From the NCBI RefSeq assembly GCF_900115755.1, contig NZ_FOXQ01000014.1, positions 83,000 through 146,999 on the forward strand: a stretch of DNA of 64,000 nt, given 5' to 3'. Shown piece by piece: positions 56,230 to 63,883 of this stretch. Under the pieces are notes generated by a model. It was given only the letters and a program-made list of their open reading frames with translations. It had not been told where the DNA came from and did not search any database. The DNA is from Parafilimonas terrae (GTDB lineage Bacteria; Bacteroidota; Bacteroidia; Chitinophagales; Chitinophagaceae). How positions within the stretch are numbered: position 1 is the first letter of the stretch; the number at the start of each line of letters is the position of its first letter. The translations under genes were made by a program, and so were the position numbers.

Positions 56230-56347
56230 AGAAAAATTAAGGGCTTTTCCCAATTAAAAGCAGGATTCGTCACAGTTTTTGCGAATTGTTGTTAGATGTT
56301 GAAAACAAGGCATTTTATCCACATTTTTTAACTATAAGAACAATATT

Positions 56348-56638
56348 ATGAAAGTAAAATTTCTTCTGCCGGTTTTAGCAAGCATTTTCTTTGCAGGCGC
56401 ATGCAGCAATAACTCATCTTCTACGGAGAGCACAAGCCCCGGCGTTGGTGATAGTACAACAACCAATCCTGCCAGCGATGCCATGGATTATCATAACGAC
56501 CAGCGCCAGCGGATTCCAACGCCTGATTCATCTAATGTGATAGGAACAGATACCATAAGCGGCACTGAAGCCACACCTAATACGGGCACCAACAAACAAT
56601 ATAACAATCAAAAAGGCGACAGCACTAAAAAGGAGTAA
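56348..56638 (+). CDS. Small Ser/Thr-rich lipoprotein
   Basis: Protein of 96 residues with a lipoprotein signal (LLPVLASIFFAGAC) followed by a disordered Ser, Thr, Asp, Asn-rich chain (SNNSSSTESTSPGVGDSTTT). No domain recognised. Similar in style to the lipoprotein at 61310. Probably tethered to the outer membrane. Its downstream spacer (56639-56768) contains short repeats GGTGGGTGGTGGGTGATGA and TCACCATTCACCATTGAC. Confidence 0.65.
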   Translation: MKVKFLLPVLASIFFAGACSNNSSSTESTSPGVGDSTTTNPASDAMDYHNDQRQRIPTPDSSNVIGTDTISGTEATPNTGTNKQYNNQKGDSTKKE

Positions 56639-56768
56639 TACAAATGTTGATTATATTTCAGGTGGGTGGTGGGTGATGAAACGTCAATCTTGAAGCGTGT
56701 ATTCCGCATTTTTTACTCACCATTCACCATTGACAACTCATCACAATATTGTTTCAGGGCACATTATT

Positions 56769-58391
56769 TTATACCTGGAACACGCCTGTTTTAAATTCCT
56801 TTATATCAGGGTTATGATTGGCCGCGGCAATGCCTTCGCTTATCAGTTTCCTGGTATCAGCCGGGTCAATTATATCATCAACCCAAAGGCGGGCTGCAGC
56901 ATAATAAGGCGTGGTTTGTTTATCATAGCGGGATTTTATCTGGTCAAGCAATTGCTGCTGCTCTTCTTTACTTACATCCCTTCCTGCAACCTGTATTTGC
57001 AATAAAGTTTTTGCAGCCTGGTCCCCACCCATTACCGCAATTTTTGCACCCGGCCAGGCATATATAAAACGCGGATCGTAAGCCTTGCCGCACATGGCAT
57101 AATTGCCCGCGCCATAACTGTTGCCGGTAATAAAGGTAAACTTAGGCACAACAGAATTGGCAACGGCATTTACCAGCTTGGCGCCATCTTTAATTATGCC
57201 AGCATGTTCGCTGCGGCTGCCTACCATAAAGCCGGTTACATCCTGCAGAAAGACCAAAGGGATTTTTTTCTGATTGCAGTTAAGAATAAAGCGCGCCGCT
57301 TTATCTGCACTGTCATTATAAATAACACCGCCCATCTGCATTTCACCTTTCCTTGTTTTTACAATCAGCCGCTGGTTGGCCACGATGCCAACGGCCCACC
57401 CGTCAATTCTTGCATAACCACAAACAATGGTTTTACCATACTCTTCTTTAAACTGGCTGAAACTGCCCGCATCAACAATACATTCAATAATTTCAGCCAC
57501 GTCATAAGGCCTGGTATTATTTGCATGCATGATTGTGTAAATATCTTTTACATTCCTTGCAGGAGAAATTGATTCAACACGGTCAAAACCGGCAAATACA
57601 GGCCTGCCCAGTTTACTGATGATGGCTTTTATTTTGTCGAGACATTCGTGTTCCGTTGCACACTTATAATCAGCAATACCGCTTATAGCATTATGCGTTT
57701 CTGCACCCCCCAGCGTTTCCACATCAATATCTTCGCCAATAGCCGCTTTAACAAGATAGGAGCCTGCTAAAAATATGCTGCCGTTACCTTCAACCATTAA
57801 AGTTTCATCACTCATAATTGGCAGGTATGCGCCGCCGGCGACGCAGGCTCCAAGCACTGCCGCTATTTGCGTAATCCCCATGGCGCTCATTTGTGCATTG
57901 TTGCGAAACACACGGCCAAAATGTTCTTTATCGGGGAAAATTTCGTCCTGCATGGGAAGATAAACACCAGCGCTGTCAACAAGATAAATAACAGGCAGAT
58001 GGTTTTCCATAGCTATTTCCTGCATACGCAGGTTTTTCTTGCCAGTTATAGGAAACCATGCACCTGCTTTCACAGTTTGATCGTTGGCCACAATAACACA
58101 TTGCCTGCCGCTCACATAACCAATGCCCGCCACAGTGCCACCGGCGGGACAGCCACCCTGTTCGCCATACATTTCATAACCGGCAAATGCGCCTATTTCA
58201 ATAAAAGGTTTGTTGTTATCAATTAAATAATCAACTCTTTCCCGTGCAGTAAGTTTGTTTTTTTGCCTTTGTTTTTCAATGGATTTTTTTCCGCCGCCTT
58301 CTTTTATTTTATCAAAGCGTGCCTGTTTCTCATTCAATAAACCCTTCATCCATGTTTCACCGGAATTAATATTATTCATACGAACAGTCAT
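56769..58391 (-). CDS. Acyl-CoA carboxylase beta subunit (methylcrotonyl-CoA type)
   Basis: Carboxyltransferase of 540 residues with the two crotonase-like halves of biotin-dependent acyl-CoA carboxylases. CPAGGTVAGIGYVSGRQCVI VAND, LVDSAGVYLPMQDEIFPDKE HFGRVFRNNAQMSAMGI and CVAGGAYLPIMSDE are typical of methylcrotonyl-CoA carboxylase beta (leucine breakdown) rather than propionyl-CoA carboxylase. The C-half has FLQDVTGFMVGSRSEHAGII and GNSYGAGNYAMCGKAY. The biotin subunit is not next to it, so the substrate stays an inference. ATG at 58391; 58379 is an alternative start. Confidence 0.88.
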   Translation of the reverse strand: MTVRMNNINSGETWMKGLLNEKQARFDKIKEGGGKKSIEKQRQKNKLTARERVDYLIDNNKPFIEIGAFAGYEMYGEQGGCPAGGTVAGIGYVSGRQCVIVANDQTVKAGAWFPITGKKNLRMQEIAMENHLPVIYLVDSAGVYLPMQDEIFPDKEHFGRVFRNNAQMSAMGITQIAAVLGACVAGGAYLPIMSDETLMVEGNGSIFLAGSYLVKAAIGEDIDVETLGGAETHNAISGIADYKCATEHECLDKIKAIISKLGRPVFAGFDRVESISPARNVKDIYTIMHANNTRPYDVAEIIECIVDAGSFSQFKEEYGKTIVCGYARIDGWAVGIVANQRLIVKTRKGEMQMGGVIYNDSADKAARFILNCNQKKIPLVFLQDVTGFMVGSRSEHAGIIKDGAKLVNAVANSVVPKFTFITGNSYGAGNYAMCGKAYDPRFIYAWPGAKIAVMGGDQAAKTLLQIQVAGRDVSKEEQQQLLDQIKSRYDKQTTPYYAAARLWVDDIIDPADTRKLISEGIAAANHNPDIKEFKTGVFQV

Positions 58392-58498
58392 TAGTTAAAC
58401 AAATATAGGGAAGTTGCTGCCGGATGCTTCAATCTAAATCAATGGCATAGTTTAAGCTGAATTTATTAGTTTCGCAACCCTAAATAATATCAATATCT

Positions 58499-59404
58499 AT
58501 GCAATCAACACTGGTAATTTTAGCAGCAGGAATGGCAAGCCGTTATGGAAGCATGAAGCAAATAGAAGGATTTGGGCCATCGGGCGAAACAATAATGGAG
58601 TATTCAATTTATGACGCCATTGAAGCAGGCTTTACAAGGGTGGTTTTTATCATCAGAAAAGATTTTGCTGACAATTTTAAAAGTATTATTGAACCTAAAT
58701 TAGAAGGTAAAATAGAAGTTGATTATGTATACCAGGAACTTACCAGTTTCACCGAAGGATACAATATTAACCCCGAAAGGGTAAAGCCCTGGGGCACTGC
58801 GCATGCCGTGCTTTGCTGTAAAGGCAAGATAAAAGAACCTTTTGCTTTAATTAATGCAGATGATTTTTATGGTAAAGATTCTTTCAGGAAAGCATTTGAT
58901 TTTTTACAAACCCGCTGCAATGAAAAAACCTACGCTTTAATTGGTTATGAATTGCCCAATACATTAAGCGAGCATGGAAGCGTGAGCCGCGGCGTTATCT
59001 CAGAAAATGAAAAACATGAAATGGCAGGCATTAAAGAATGCCTTAAAATTTATAAGAAAGGCGATGCCATTATTTATGAAGATGAAGAAGGTGGCTTAAC
59101 AGAATTACCGGAAGATACCAAGGTGAGCATGAATTTCTTTTGTTACGCACCGGGCATTATTGATTTGTGTGAAGAACAGTTTAAAGAATTTTTAGCTAAG
59201 AACAGCCAAAGCCTTAAAGCCGAGTTTTTAATTCCAACCATGACTGATTATTTCATAAAGTCAGGCAAAGGGCGTGTTGAAGTAATTGTAACATCTGCAA
59301 AATGGTTTGGCGTAACGTATAAAGAAGATGCGCCAGTTGTAAAAGCATCTGTTACGCACCTTGTAGAAAAAGGCGAATACCCGGATAATTTATGGAAACA
59401 ATAA
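58499..59404 (+). CDS. Sugar-phosphate nucleotidyltransferase family protein
   Basis: Cytosolic protein of 301 residues with the NTP-binding signature LVILAAGMASRYGSMKQIEG at the N-terminus and the metal-binding aspartates in ALINADDFYGKDSF. It resembles NDP-sugar pyrophosphorylases that make activated sugars, though the sugar is unknown. The C-terminal third lacks the left-handed beta-helix of GlmU-type enzymes. Divergent from the carboxylase gene; ends at a clear terminator. Confidence 0.85.
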   Translation: MQSTLVILAAGMASRYGSMKQIEGFGPSGETIMEYSIYDAIEAGFTRVVFIIRKDFADNFKSIIEPKLEGKIEVDYVYQELTSFTEGYNINPERVKPWGTAHAVLCCKGKIKEPFALINADDFYGKDSFRKAFDFLQTRCNEKTYALIGYELPNTLSEHGSVSRGVISENEKHEMAGIKECLKIYKKGDAIIYEDEEGGLTELPEDTKVSMNFFCYAPGIIDLCEEQFKEFLAKNSQSLKAEFLIPTMTDYFIKSGKGRVEVIVTSAKWFGVTYKEDAPVVKASVTHLVEKGEYPDNLWKQ

Positions 59405-59437
59405 AAAGGTAAGCCCGTAGCCTATTTATTCTAAAAT

Positions 59438-59464
59438 AAAAATCCCGCCAAAAGCGGGATTTTT
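59438..59464. terminator. Terminator between nucleotidyltransferase and protease genes
   Basis: AAAAATCCCGC (59438-59448) / GCGGGATTTTT (59454-59464): 11-bp stem, five-base loop, T-runs in both directions. It serves the two convergent transcripts. Confidence 0.85.
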
Positions 59465-59492
59465 AATTCAAAGGTTGCTTTAATTATTTTAT

Positions 59493-60602
59493 CTATTTAT
59501 ATGTTTTGATAAGAAAAACATAATCCTCAGCTTTCTTTATCTGGCTTACCCTGTCCATATTTTTTAATGAAGTACCTGAAGGCATTTTTAGTCTTTTGAG
59601 CGAAGTATCCTGCGATTTCAGGCTGTCAATCATACTGTAAATATTATTTGCCTTTAGTGCAAAAACAACATCTTCTGTTTGGGACTGTCTTGTTGTTATA
59701 ATGCCTATTATTTCTCCGTTTTTGCTGAATACAGGCGCACCGGAATTACCAGGGCTGACGGTAAGGGAAAGCTGGCAGCTTGATGTATCACCTTTATAAC
59801 CTGTTTTGGCACTGAGGTAACCAACACCACAAACAATTTCTTCGCGGGGATAGCCCAGTGTAAAAAGCTCTTCACCTAAATCAGGCTGGCCGCGGCGAAT
59901 TGAATACGGCAAATTCTTTACTGTTTTATAATCATTGTCAACAATCTGCAAAACAGCCAAATCTTTTGAATGATCTATGGAAACAATCTTTGATTTGTAT
60001 TCATGCCCGTCTTTATCCGTAACAATAGCGCCGCTTCCATCCAGTACGTGGGCATTGGTAACCAAAAATCCTTTGCCATCAATTAAAAAAGCTGTGCCGC
60101 CGGATTTTACAATGGCACCTTTGGGAATTTTTGTATCGGCAACTTCTTTCAGTGCATTATTGGTTTGTATTTGCGATTTTTTTATTTCCGCAATATCCCT
60201 GCTTAAACGCTCCAGTTGGGTTTTATTGGCGGCAGGTGAAAAGTACATGGCCAGTGCGCTGATGAACAGGGCTGTGATGCAGGCAATAGAAGCTGCAATA
60301 GCAGTTACCTTTTTATAACGGTGCCATAACTGAACTACTTTGCCGGTAACACCTTCCGGTTCTTCACTATTCCTGATCTCGCCGGTTATAGAAAGTTTTG
60401 AGTGAATAGTGTGAAGAGACTCTTTAAAATGTTTTACATCGGCATATTCATCCATCTGGTGCAGGAATAATTTGTGCTCTACCACCATCTGGTCTATAGC
60501 CGGGTTGCTTGTGCGCAACTCTTCAAAAAACTTTTTTTCGTCTGGAAGCATGCGGCCTTCCAGGTAACGTTCTATTGAATTAAGTAAAAGTATATCTTCC
60601 AT
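59493..60602 (-). CDS. Anti-sigma-like, membrane-anchored trypsin-type protease
   Basis: Protein of 369 residues in three parts. 1-98: cytosolic helical region (IERYLEGRMLPDEKKFFEEL) resembling the start of Bacteroidota anti-sigma factors. 99-122: one transmembrane helix. About 160-340: periplasmic S1C/HtrA-like protease with triad His185 (TNAHVL), Asp214 (SKDLAVL) and Ser287 (VSPGNSGAPVF); no PDZ domain. It directly follows the ECF sigma gene with a TGATG overlap (ATG at 60602; a GTG at 60605 is also possible). I infer a sigma-regulating membrane protease: the sigma factor may be held by the N-terminus and released on an envelope signal. Confidence 0.8.
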   Translation of the reverse strand: MEDILLLNSIERYLEGRMLPDEKKFFEELRTSNPAIDQMVVEHKLFLHQMDEYADVKHFKESLHTIHSKLSITGEIRNSEEPEGVTGKVVQLWHRYKKVTAIAASIACITALFISALAMYFSPAANKTQLERLSRDIAEIKKSQIQTNNALKEVADTKIPKGAIVKSGGTAFLIDGKGFLVTNAHVLDGSGAIVTDKDGHEYKSKIVSIDHSKDLAVLQIVDNDYKTVKNLPYSIRRGQPDLGEELFTLGYPREEIVCGVGYLSAKTGYKGDTSSCQLSLTVSPGNSGAPVFSKNGEIIGIITTRQSQTEDVVFALKANNIYSMIDSLKSQDTSLKRLKMPSGTSLKNMDRVSQIKKAEDYVFLIKTYK

Positions 60603-61165
60603 CACTCGCCTATATTATACTGGGAAAAGAATAATTTTTTCAAACGCATAAGGCATTTATATTTTTGATTTTTTGCATTGTCAGCATTTGTGTAACCAAA
60701 TAATAATGCAATCTCATCCATGCTCTTTCTTTCTATATAAAATGCTTCGAGCAAACTTTTACAGGGTTCTCCCAAACTGTTCAAAGCCCTGTGCATTATA
60801 CCAAGTTCAGCATCTCTCCTCTCATGAATTTCAATGTCTTCATCAACTGCTACGGAGTCAAAATTTTCAACGCCATTGGTTGTCTTACCCAATTGCTGAA
60901 GTCTTTTTAACCAAAGCCTGCGGCTTACGGAATAAATATAAGTTTTAAGCTGGCTGGTAAGTACGAACGATTCAGATTTAGCTTTTTGATAGAGCGTTAT
61001 CATCGCTTCCTGAAAAATATCCCTTGCTTCGTCATAAGTTCCGTTGTTATTAATAATAAAGGCAAGAACCATGTTAAAGTTGTCTTTGTATATGGTTTCT
61101 GCGGCTTTAGAATCGTTGTTTGCCAGTGCTTTTAATAATAATTGTTCGTTCGAATCGCCCTTCAC
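60602..61165 (-). CDS. ECF-type RNA polymerase sigma factor
   Basis: Sigma-70 family protein of 187 residues without regions 1 and 3. Region 2: FNMVLAFIINNNGTYDEARD IFQEAMITLYQKAK, with SQLKTYIYSVSRRLWLKRL. Region 4: LLEAFYIERKSMDEIALLFG YTNADNAKNQKYKCLMRLKK. It directs polymerase to stress or envelope genes. It overlaps the downstream membrane protease/anti-sigma gene by one base. The divergent lipoprotein gene at 61310 is a candidate target. Target promoters are not visible to me. Confidence 0.92.
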   Translation of the reverse strand: MKGDSNEQLLLKALANNDSKAAETIYKDNFNMVLAFIINNNGTYDEARDIFQEAMITLYQKAKSESFVLTSQLKTYIYSVSRRLWLKRLQQLGKTTNGVENFDSVAVDEDIEIHERRDAELGIMHRALNSLGEPCKSLLEAFYIERKSMDEIALLFGYTNADNAKNQKYKCLMRLKKLFFSQYNIGE

Positions 61166-61309
61166 GCCGTGTGTAGTTTAATACCTGATTAAAGTAAAAG
61201 TAACCCAAATATTGCTGCAAGTTTCCGGAAAAAAAATTTTAAAAACATGGGTTACCTATGTTGCATTTGGGTATTAAAACAAAAATTACATCACAAAAAA
61301 CACAAACAC

Positions 61310-61486
61310 ATGAAAAAATTATTGGTTGTTTTAGCTATCGGTACTTTTGCAGCTTGCAACAGCACTAGCACTACTGAAACTACAGAAGATACAACAACTG
61401 TAGCTCCTGCTGATACATCTGTAGCTACACCGGATACATCTATGATGGCTCCTGTAGATACTACTTTATCTGATTCTACTCATTAA
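61310..61486 (+). CDS. Small Thr/Asp-rich lipoprotein
   Basis: Protein of 58 residues: lipoprotein signal (KKLLVVLAIGTFAAC) then a disordered Thr, Asp, Ala, Pro-rich tail (ETTEDTTTVAPADTSVATPD). I start at the ATG at 61310, since the open frame before it lacks signal character. Divergent from the sigma factor gene and followed by a strong terminator. Similar in layout to the lipoprotein at 56348. Function unknown. Confidence 0.65.
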   Translation: MKKLLVVLAIGTFAACNSTSTTETTEDTTTVAPADTSVATPDTSMMAPVDTTLSDSTH

Positions 61487-61590
61487 TTAAATTCGTTAAA
61501 AGCTAAACAAGCATGTTCAGAGTTGAGGTGGTATGCTTGCGCCGGAATGTTTAGCCTGATCGTTTTTCATATGGCAAGCAATCGTTAGAG

Positions 61591-61622
61591 GCCGTTCCGT
61601 TTCCACGGAAGGGCTTTTTTCT
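61591..61622 (+). terminator. Terminator of the small lipoprotein gene
   Basis: GCCGTTCCGT (61591-61600) / ACGGAAGGGC (61605-61614), one mismatch, loop TTCC, then TTTTTT. It separates the lipoprotein transcript from the pheA leader. Confidence 0.8.
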
Positions 61623-61654
61623 TTTCGGCCATTAAAATATTTCTGTTTTAAAAA

Positions 61655-61685
61655 TTTGATGAATAATTTCTTACTGTTACTTTTG
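61655..61685 (+). promoter_or_regulatory. Promoter of the pheA leader/operon
   Basis: TTTG (61655-61658), 19-base spacer, TACTTTTG (61678-61685): an exact match to the Bacteroidota TTTG / TAnnTTTG promoter with ideal spacing. Transcription should start near 61689-61692, only a few bases before the leader ORF's ATG at 61695. Confidence 0.75.
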
Positions 61686-61694
61686 TGCCCCAAA

Positions 61695-61757
61695 ATGCAA
61701 AAGACTATCACATATACCTTTTTCTACTTCTTTTATTTTAAAGGAATAGCCGGGTAA
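61695..61757 (+). CDS. Phe/Tyr-rich leader peptide of the pheA operon
   Basis: A 20-codon ORF, MQKTITYTFFYFFYFKGIAG. Residues 7-15 (YTFFYFFYF) hold eight aromatic residues out of nine: Tyr, Phe, Phe, Tyr, Phe, Phe, Tyr, Phe. This is the pattern of amino-acid-biosynthesis leader peptides such as E. coli pheL, here with both Phe and Tyr codons. An in-frame ATG at 61659 would lengthen it to 32 codons but lies upstream of the predicted transcription start. Its last codons overlap the antiterminator arm at 61747-61754. The product itself is not expected to matter; the translation is the sensor. Confidence 0.8.
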   Translation: MQKTITYTFFYFFYFKGIAG

Positions 61758-61812
61758 TATGTGTACACGAAATACATTTATGAATCCCGGCTACAAAAGG
61801 CCGGGATTTTTT
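61747..61812 (+). promoter_or_regulatory. Transcription attenuator of the pheA operon
   Basis: Three segments: 1, TAGCCGGG (61747-61754), inside the end of the leader ORF; 2, CCCGGCTA (61786-61793), exact complement of segment 1; 3, GCCGGGATT (61800-61808), which pairs with AATCCCGGC (61783-61791) and is followed by Ts. Segments 2:3 form an intrinsic terminator; 1:2 would prevent it. A ribosome reaching the leader stop covers segment 1 and allows termination; one stalled at the Phe/Tyr codons leaves segment 1 free and gives readthrough into pheA. Confidence 0.8.
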
Positions 61813-61815
61813 ATT

Positions 61816-61902
61816 ATGAAACGCCTATATAAAATTTCACACATGGAAATGCATATCAGGGCGTTCCGGAAGGCCATTAAAAAAACAAACTTGCACGAAT
61901 GA
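61816..61902 (+). CDS. Possible 28-aa ORF coupled to pheA
   Basis: ATG at 61816, right after the terminator, frame open for 28 codons, MKRLYKISHMEMHIRAFRKA being the start; its stop TGA overlaps the pheA ATG (ATGA). Basic peptide, no family known. The overlap suggests translational coupling, but a chance frame in the leader is equally possible. Confidence 0.3.
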   Translation: MKRLYKISHMEMHIRAFRKAIKKTNLHE

Positions 61903-62729
61903 AACATGAAGTTTACATCCAGGGCTACGAAGGCAGCTTTCACCAGGCCGCTGCCATAAAATTTTTAGGAAAAGAAATAGGGGTAAATCCATGCGCCACT
62001 TTTAATGAGCTTATAAAAAAAGCCTCGGTTAAAAATGAAAGCACGAGGGCCGTTATGGCAATTGAAAATTCTATCGCCGGCAGCATTTTAGCTAATTATA
62101 ACCTTCTTCAAAAAAGCAACCTTACCATTATAGGCGAAGTGTATCTGCAGATTGACCAAAACCTCATGGTTAACAAGCATGTTGAACTGGAAGATATAAA
62201 AGAAGTGCACTCCCATCCCATGGCCTTGCAGCAATGTTTTGCATATTTAGATAAGTATAACTGGAAGCTGATTGAAACAGAAGATACGGCATTAAGCGCC
62301 AAACATATCTATCAGCATAAAAGCAAACATATTGCCGCTATTGCAAGCAAGCTGGCCGCAGAATTATTCGATCTTAAAATAATTGCCCCGCACATTCATA
62401 CACTAAGAAATAATTACACCCGGTTTCTTGTATTGCAGCATTCAGATTTTTCCCAGCCTGTTGAAAACGCAAACAAAGCATCAATAAACTTTCATACAGA
62501 TAATTCAAAAGGCAGCCTGGCAAAAGTGCTAACAAGGATTGCTGATACCGATGTTAACCTCAGCAAGCTGCAAAGTTTTCCTATTCCTGGCACCAATTTC
62601 AAATACAGTTTTCATGCAGACCTTGAATTTGAAAACCTTCAGCAATTTGAAAAAGTGATAGAAGAAATAAAGCCTGTTATTGAACACTTAAAGATTTATG
62701 GCGTTTACAAAAACGGTAAACTAAAATAA
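61899..62729 (+). CDS. pheA: Prephenate dehydratase
   Basis: Enzyme of 276 residues converting prephenate to phenylpyruvate, the committed step to phenylalanine. Catalytic domain 1-180: YIQGYEGSFHQAAAIKFLG, VMAIENSIAGSILANYNLL and the NNYTRFLVL segment (Thr-Arg-Phe). ACT domain about 190-270, with FHTDNSKGSLAKVLTRIADT, the likely site of phenylalanine feedback. No chorismate mutase domain is fused. Start ATG at 61899. It is preceded by the leader/attenuator and followed two bases later by the aminotransferase gene. Confidence 0.93.
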   Translation: MKHEVYIQGYEGSFHQAAAIKFLGKEIGVNPCATFNELIKKASVKNESTRAVMAIENSIAGSILANYNLLQKSNLTIIGEVYLQIDQNLMVNKHVELEDIKEVHSHPMALQQCFAYLDKYNWKLIETEDTALSAKHIYQHKSKHIAAIASKLAAELFDLKIIAPHIHTLRNNYTRFLVLQHSDFSQPVENANKASINFHTDNSKGSLAKVLTRIADTDVNLSKLQSFPIPGTNFKYSFHADLEFENLQQFEKVIEEIKPVIEHLKIYGVYKNGKLK

Positions 62730-62731
62730 TT

Positions 62732-63883
62732 ATGATTACAACCGCAGCACGTTTAAACAGTGTGCATGAATATTATTTCTCACAAAAACTAAGAGAGATA
62801 GATGCACTGAACAAACAGGGAAAAAATATTATTAACCTCGGTATTGGCAGCCCTGACATGCCGCCGCATCCTGATGTTATTAAAACATTGCAGGAAGAAA
62901 GCACAAAACCAAATGTGCATGGTTACCAAAGCTATAAAGGTTCGCCTGTTTTACGTAATGCTTTTGCCAACTGGTACCAGCAATGGTATAAAACCAATTT
63001 AGATGCTGACACAGAAATACTGCCGCTCATAGGCAGCAAAGAAGGCATTATGCATATCTGCATGACTTATTTGAATGATGGCGATAAAGTGTTGGTTCCA
63101 AATCCCGGTTATCCCACTTACAGAAGCGCCATACAACTTGCCGGCGGTATTTGTATTGATTATGAATTAAAGGAAGCAAACAATTATTATCCTGATTTTG
63201 ATGCACTTGAAAAAAATGATTTATCGAAAGTAAAATTAATGTGGGTTAATTACCCGCAAATGCCGACAGGCCAACCCGCTTCGATAAAACTATTTGAACA
63301 GTTAATTGCATTTGGCAAAAAGCACAATATTCTTATTTGCCACGATAACCCTTACAGTTTTATTCTGAATGATGAGCCTTTAAGCATTTTAAGTGTTGAA
63401 GGCGCTAAAGATGTTGCGCTTGAATTAAATTCTTTAAGCAAAGCGCAAAATATGGCAGGCTGGCGCGTGGGTGTTTTATGTGGAAATAAAGAAAGGATAA
63501 GCGAAGTACTGCGTTTTAAGAGTAACATGGATAGCGGCATGTTTCTGCCGGTTCAGCTGGCTGCGGCCAAAGCTTTATCGTTAGGGAAAGACTGGTATGA
63601 AAGCATTAATGCGGTTTATGGAAAAAGACGTGAAAAAGTTTATGAACTGCTCGATGCATTGCATTGCGATTATTCCAAAAATCAGTCGGGCATGTTTATG
63701 TGGGCAAAAATTCCTGCAGGTTTTGAAAATGGTTATGCTTTAAGCGATAAAGTTTTATATGAAAGCAATGTATTTATTACGCCGGGCGGCATTTTTGGGA
63801 ATAGCGGCGATAATTATATCAGGATAAGTTTATGCGCAACGGAAGATAAAATAAGTGAAGCGATTGAAAGAGTAGGGAATTAG
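62732..63883 (+). CDS. Class I/II PLP aminotransferase (aromatic pathway)
   Basis: PLP-dependent aminotransferase of 383 residues. Lys237 in NSLSKAQNMAGWRVG binds PLP; Asp205 and Tyr208 in CHDNPYSF contact it; Arg245 follows in GWR; N-terminal GIGSPDMPPHPDV. It belongs to the broad aspartate/aromatic/LL-DAP aminotransferase fold. Its position two bases after pheA, under the same attenuator, points to transamination of phenylpyruvate or 4-hydroxyphenylpyruvate. Other genes of such operons (prephenate dehydrogenase, DAHP synthase/chorismate mutase) may lie beyond the window. No start of a next gene was seen in 63884-64000. Confidence 0.9.
   Translation: MITTAARLNSVHEYYFSQKLREIDALNKQGKNIINLGIGSPDMPPHPDVIKTLQEESTKPNVHGYQSYKGSPVLRNAFANWYQQWYKTNLDADTEILPLIGSKEGIMHICMTYLNDGDKVLVPNPGYPTYRSAIQLAGGICIDYELKEANNYYPDFDALEKNDLSKVKLMWVNYPQMPTGQPASIKLFEQLIAFGKKHNILICHDNPYSFILNDEPLSILSVEGAKDVALELNSLSKAQNMAGWRVGVLCGNKERISEVLRFKSNMDSGMFLPVQLAAAKALSLGKDWYESINAVYGKRREKVYELLDALHCDYSKNQSGMFMWAKIPAGFENGYALSDKVLYESNVFITPGGIFGNSGDNYIRISLCATEDKISEAIERVGN

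Noticed and set aside
61247..61309. Longer start for the small lipoprotein
   Set aside because: The lipoprotein signal begins at the ATG at 61310; the extension would bury it.
61659..61694. Longer 32-codon version of the Phe/Tyr leader
   Set aside because: Its start lies inside the promoter, upstream of the predicted transcription start.
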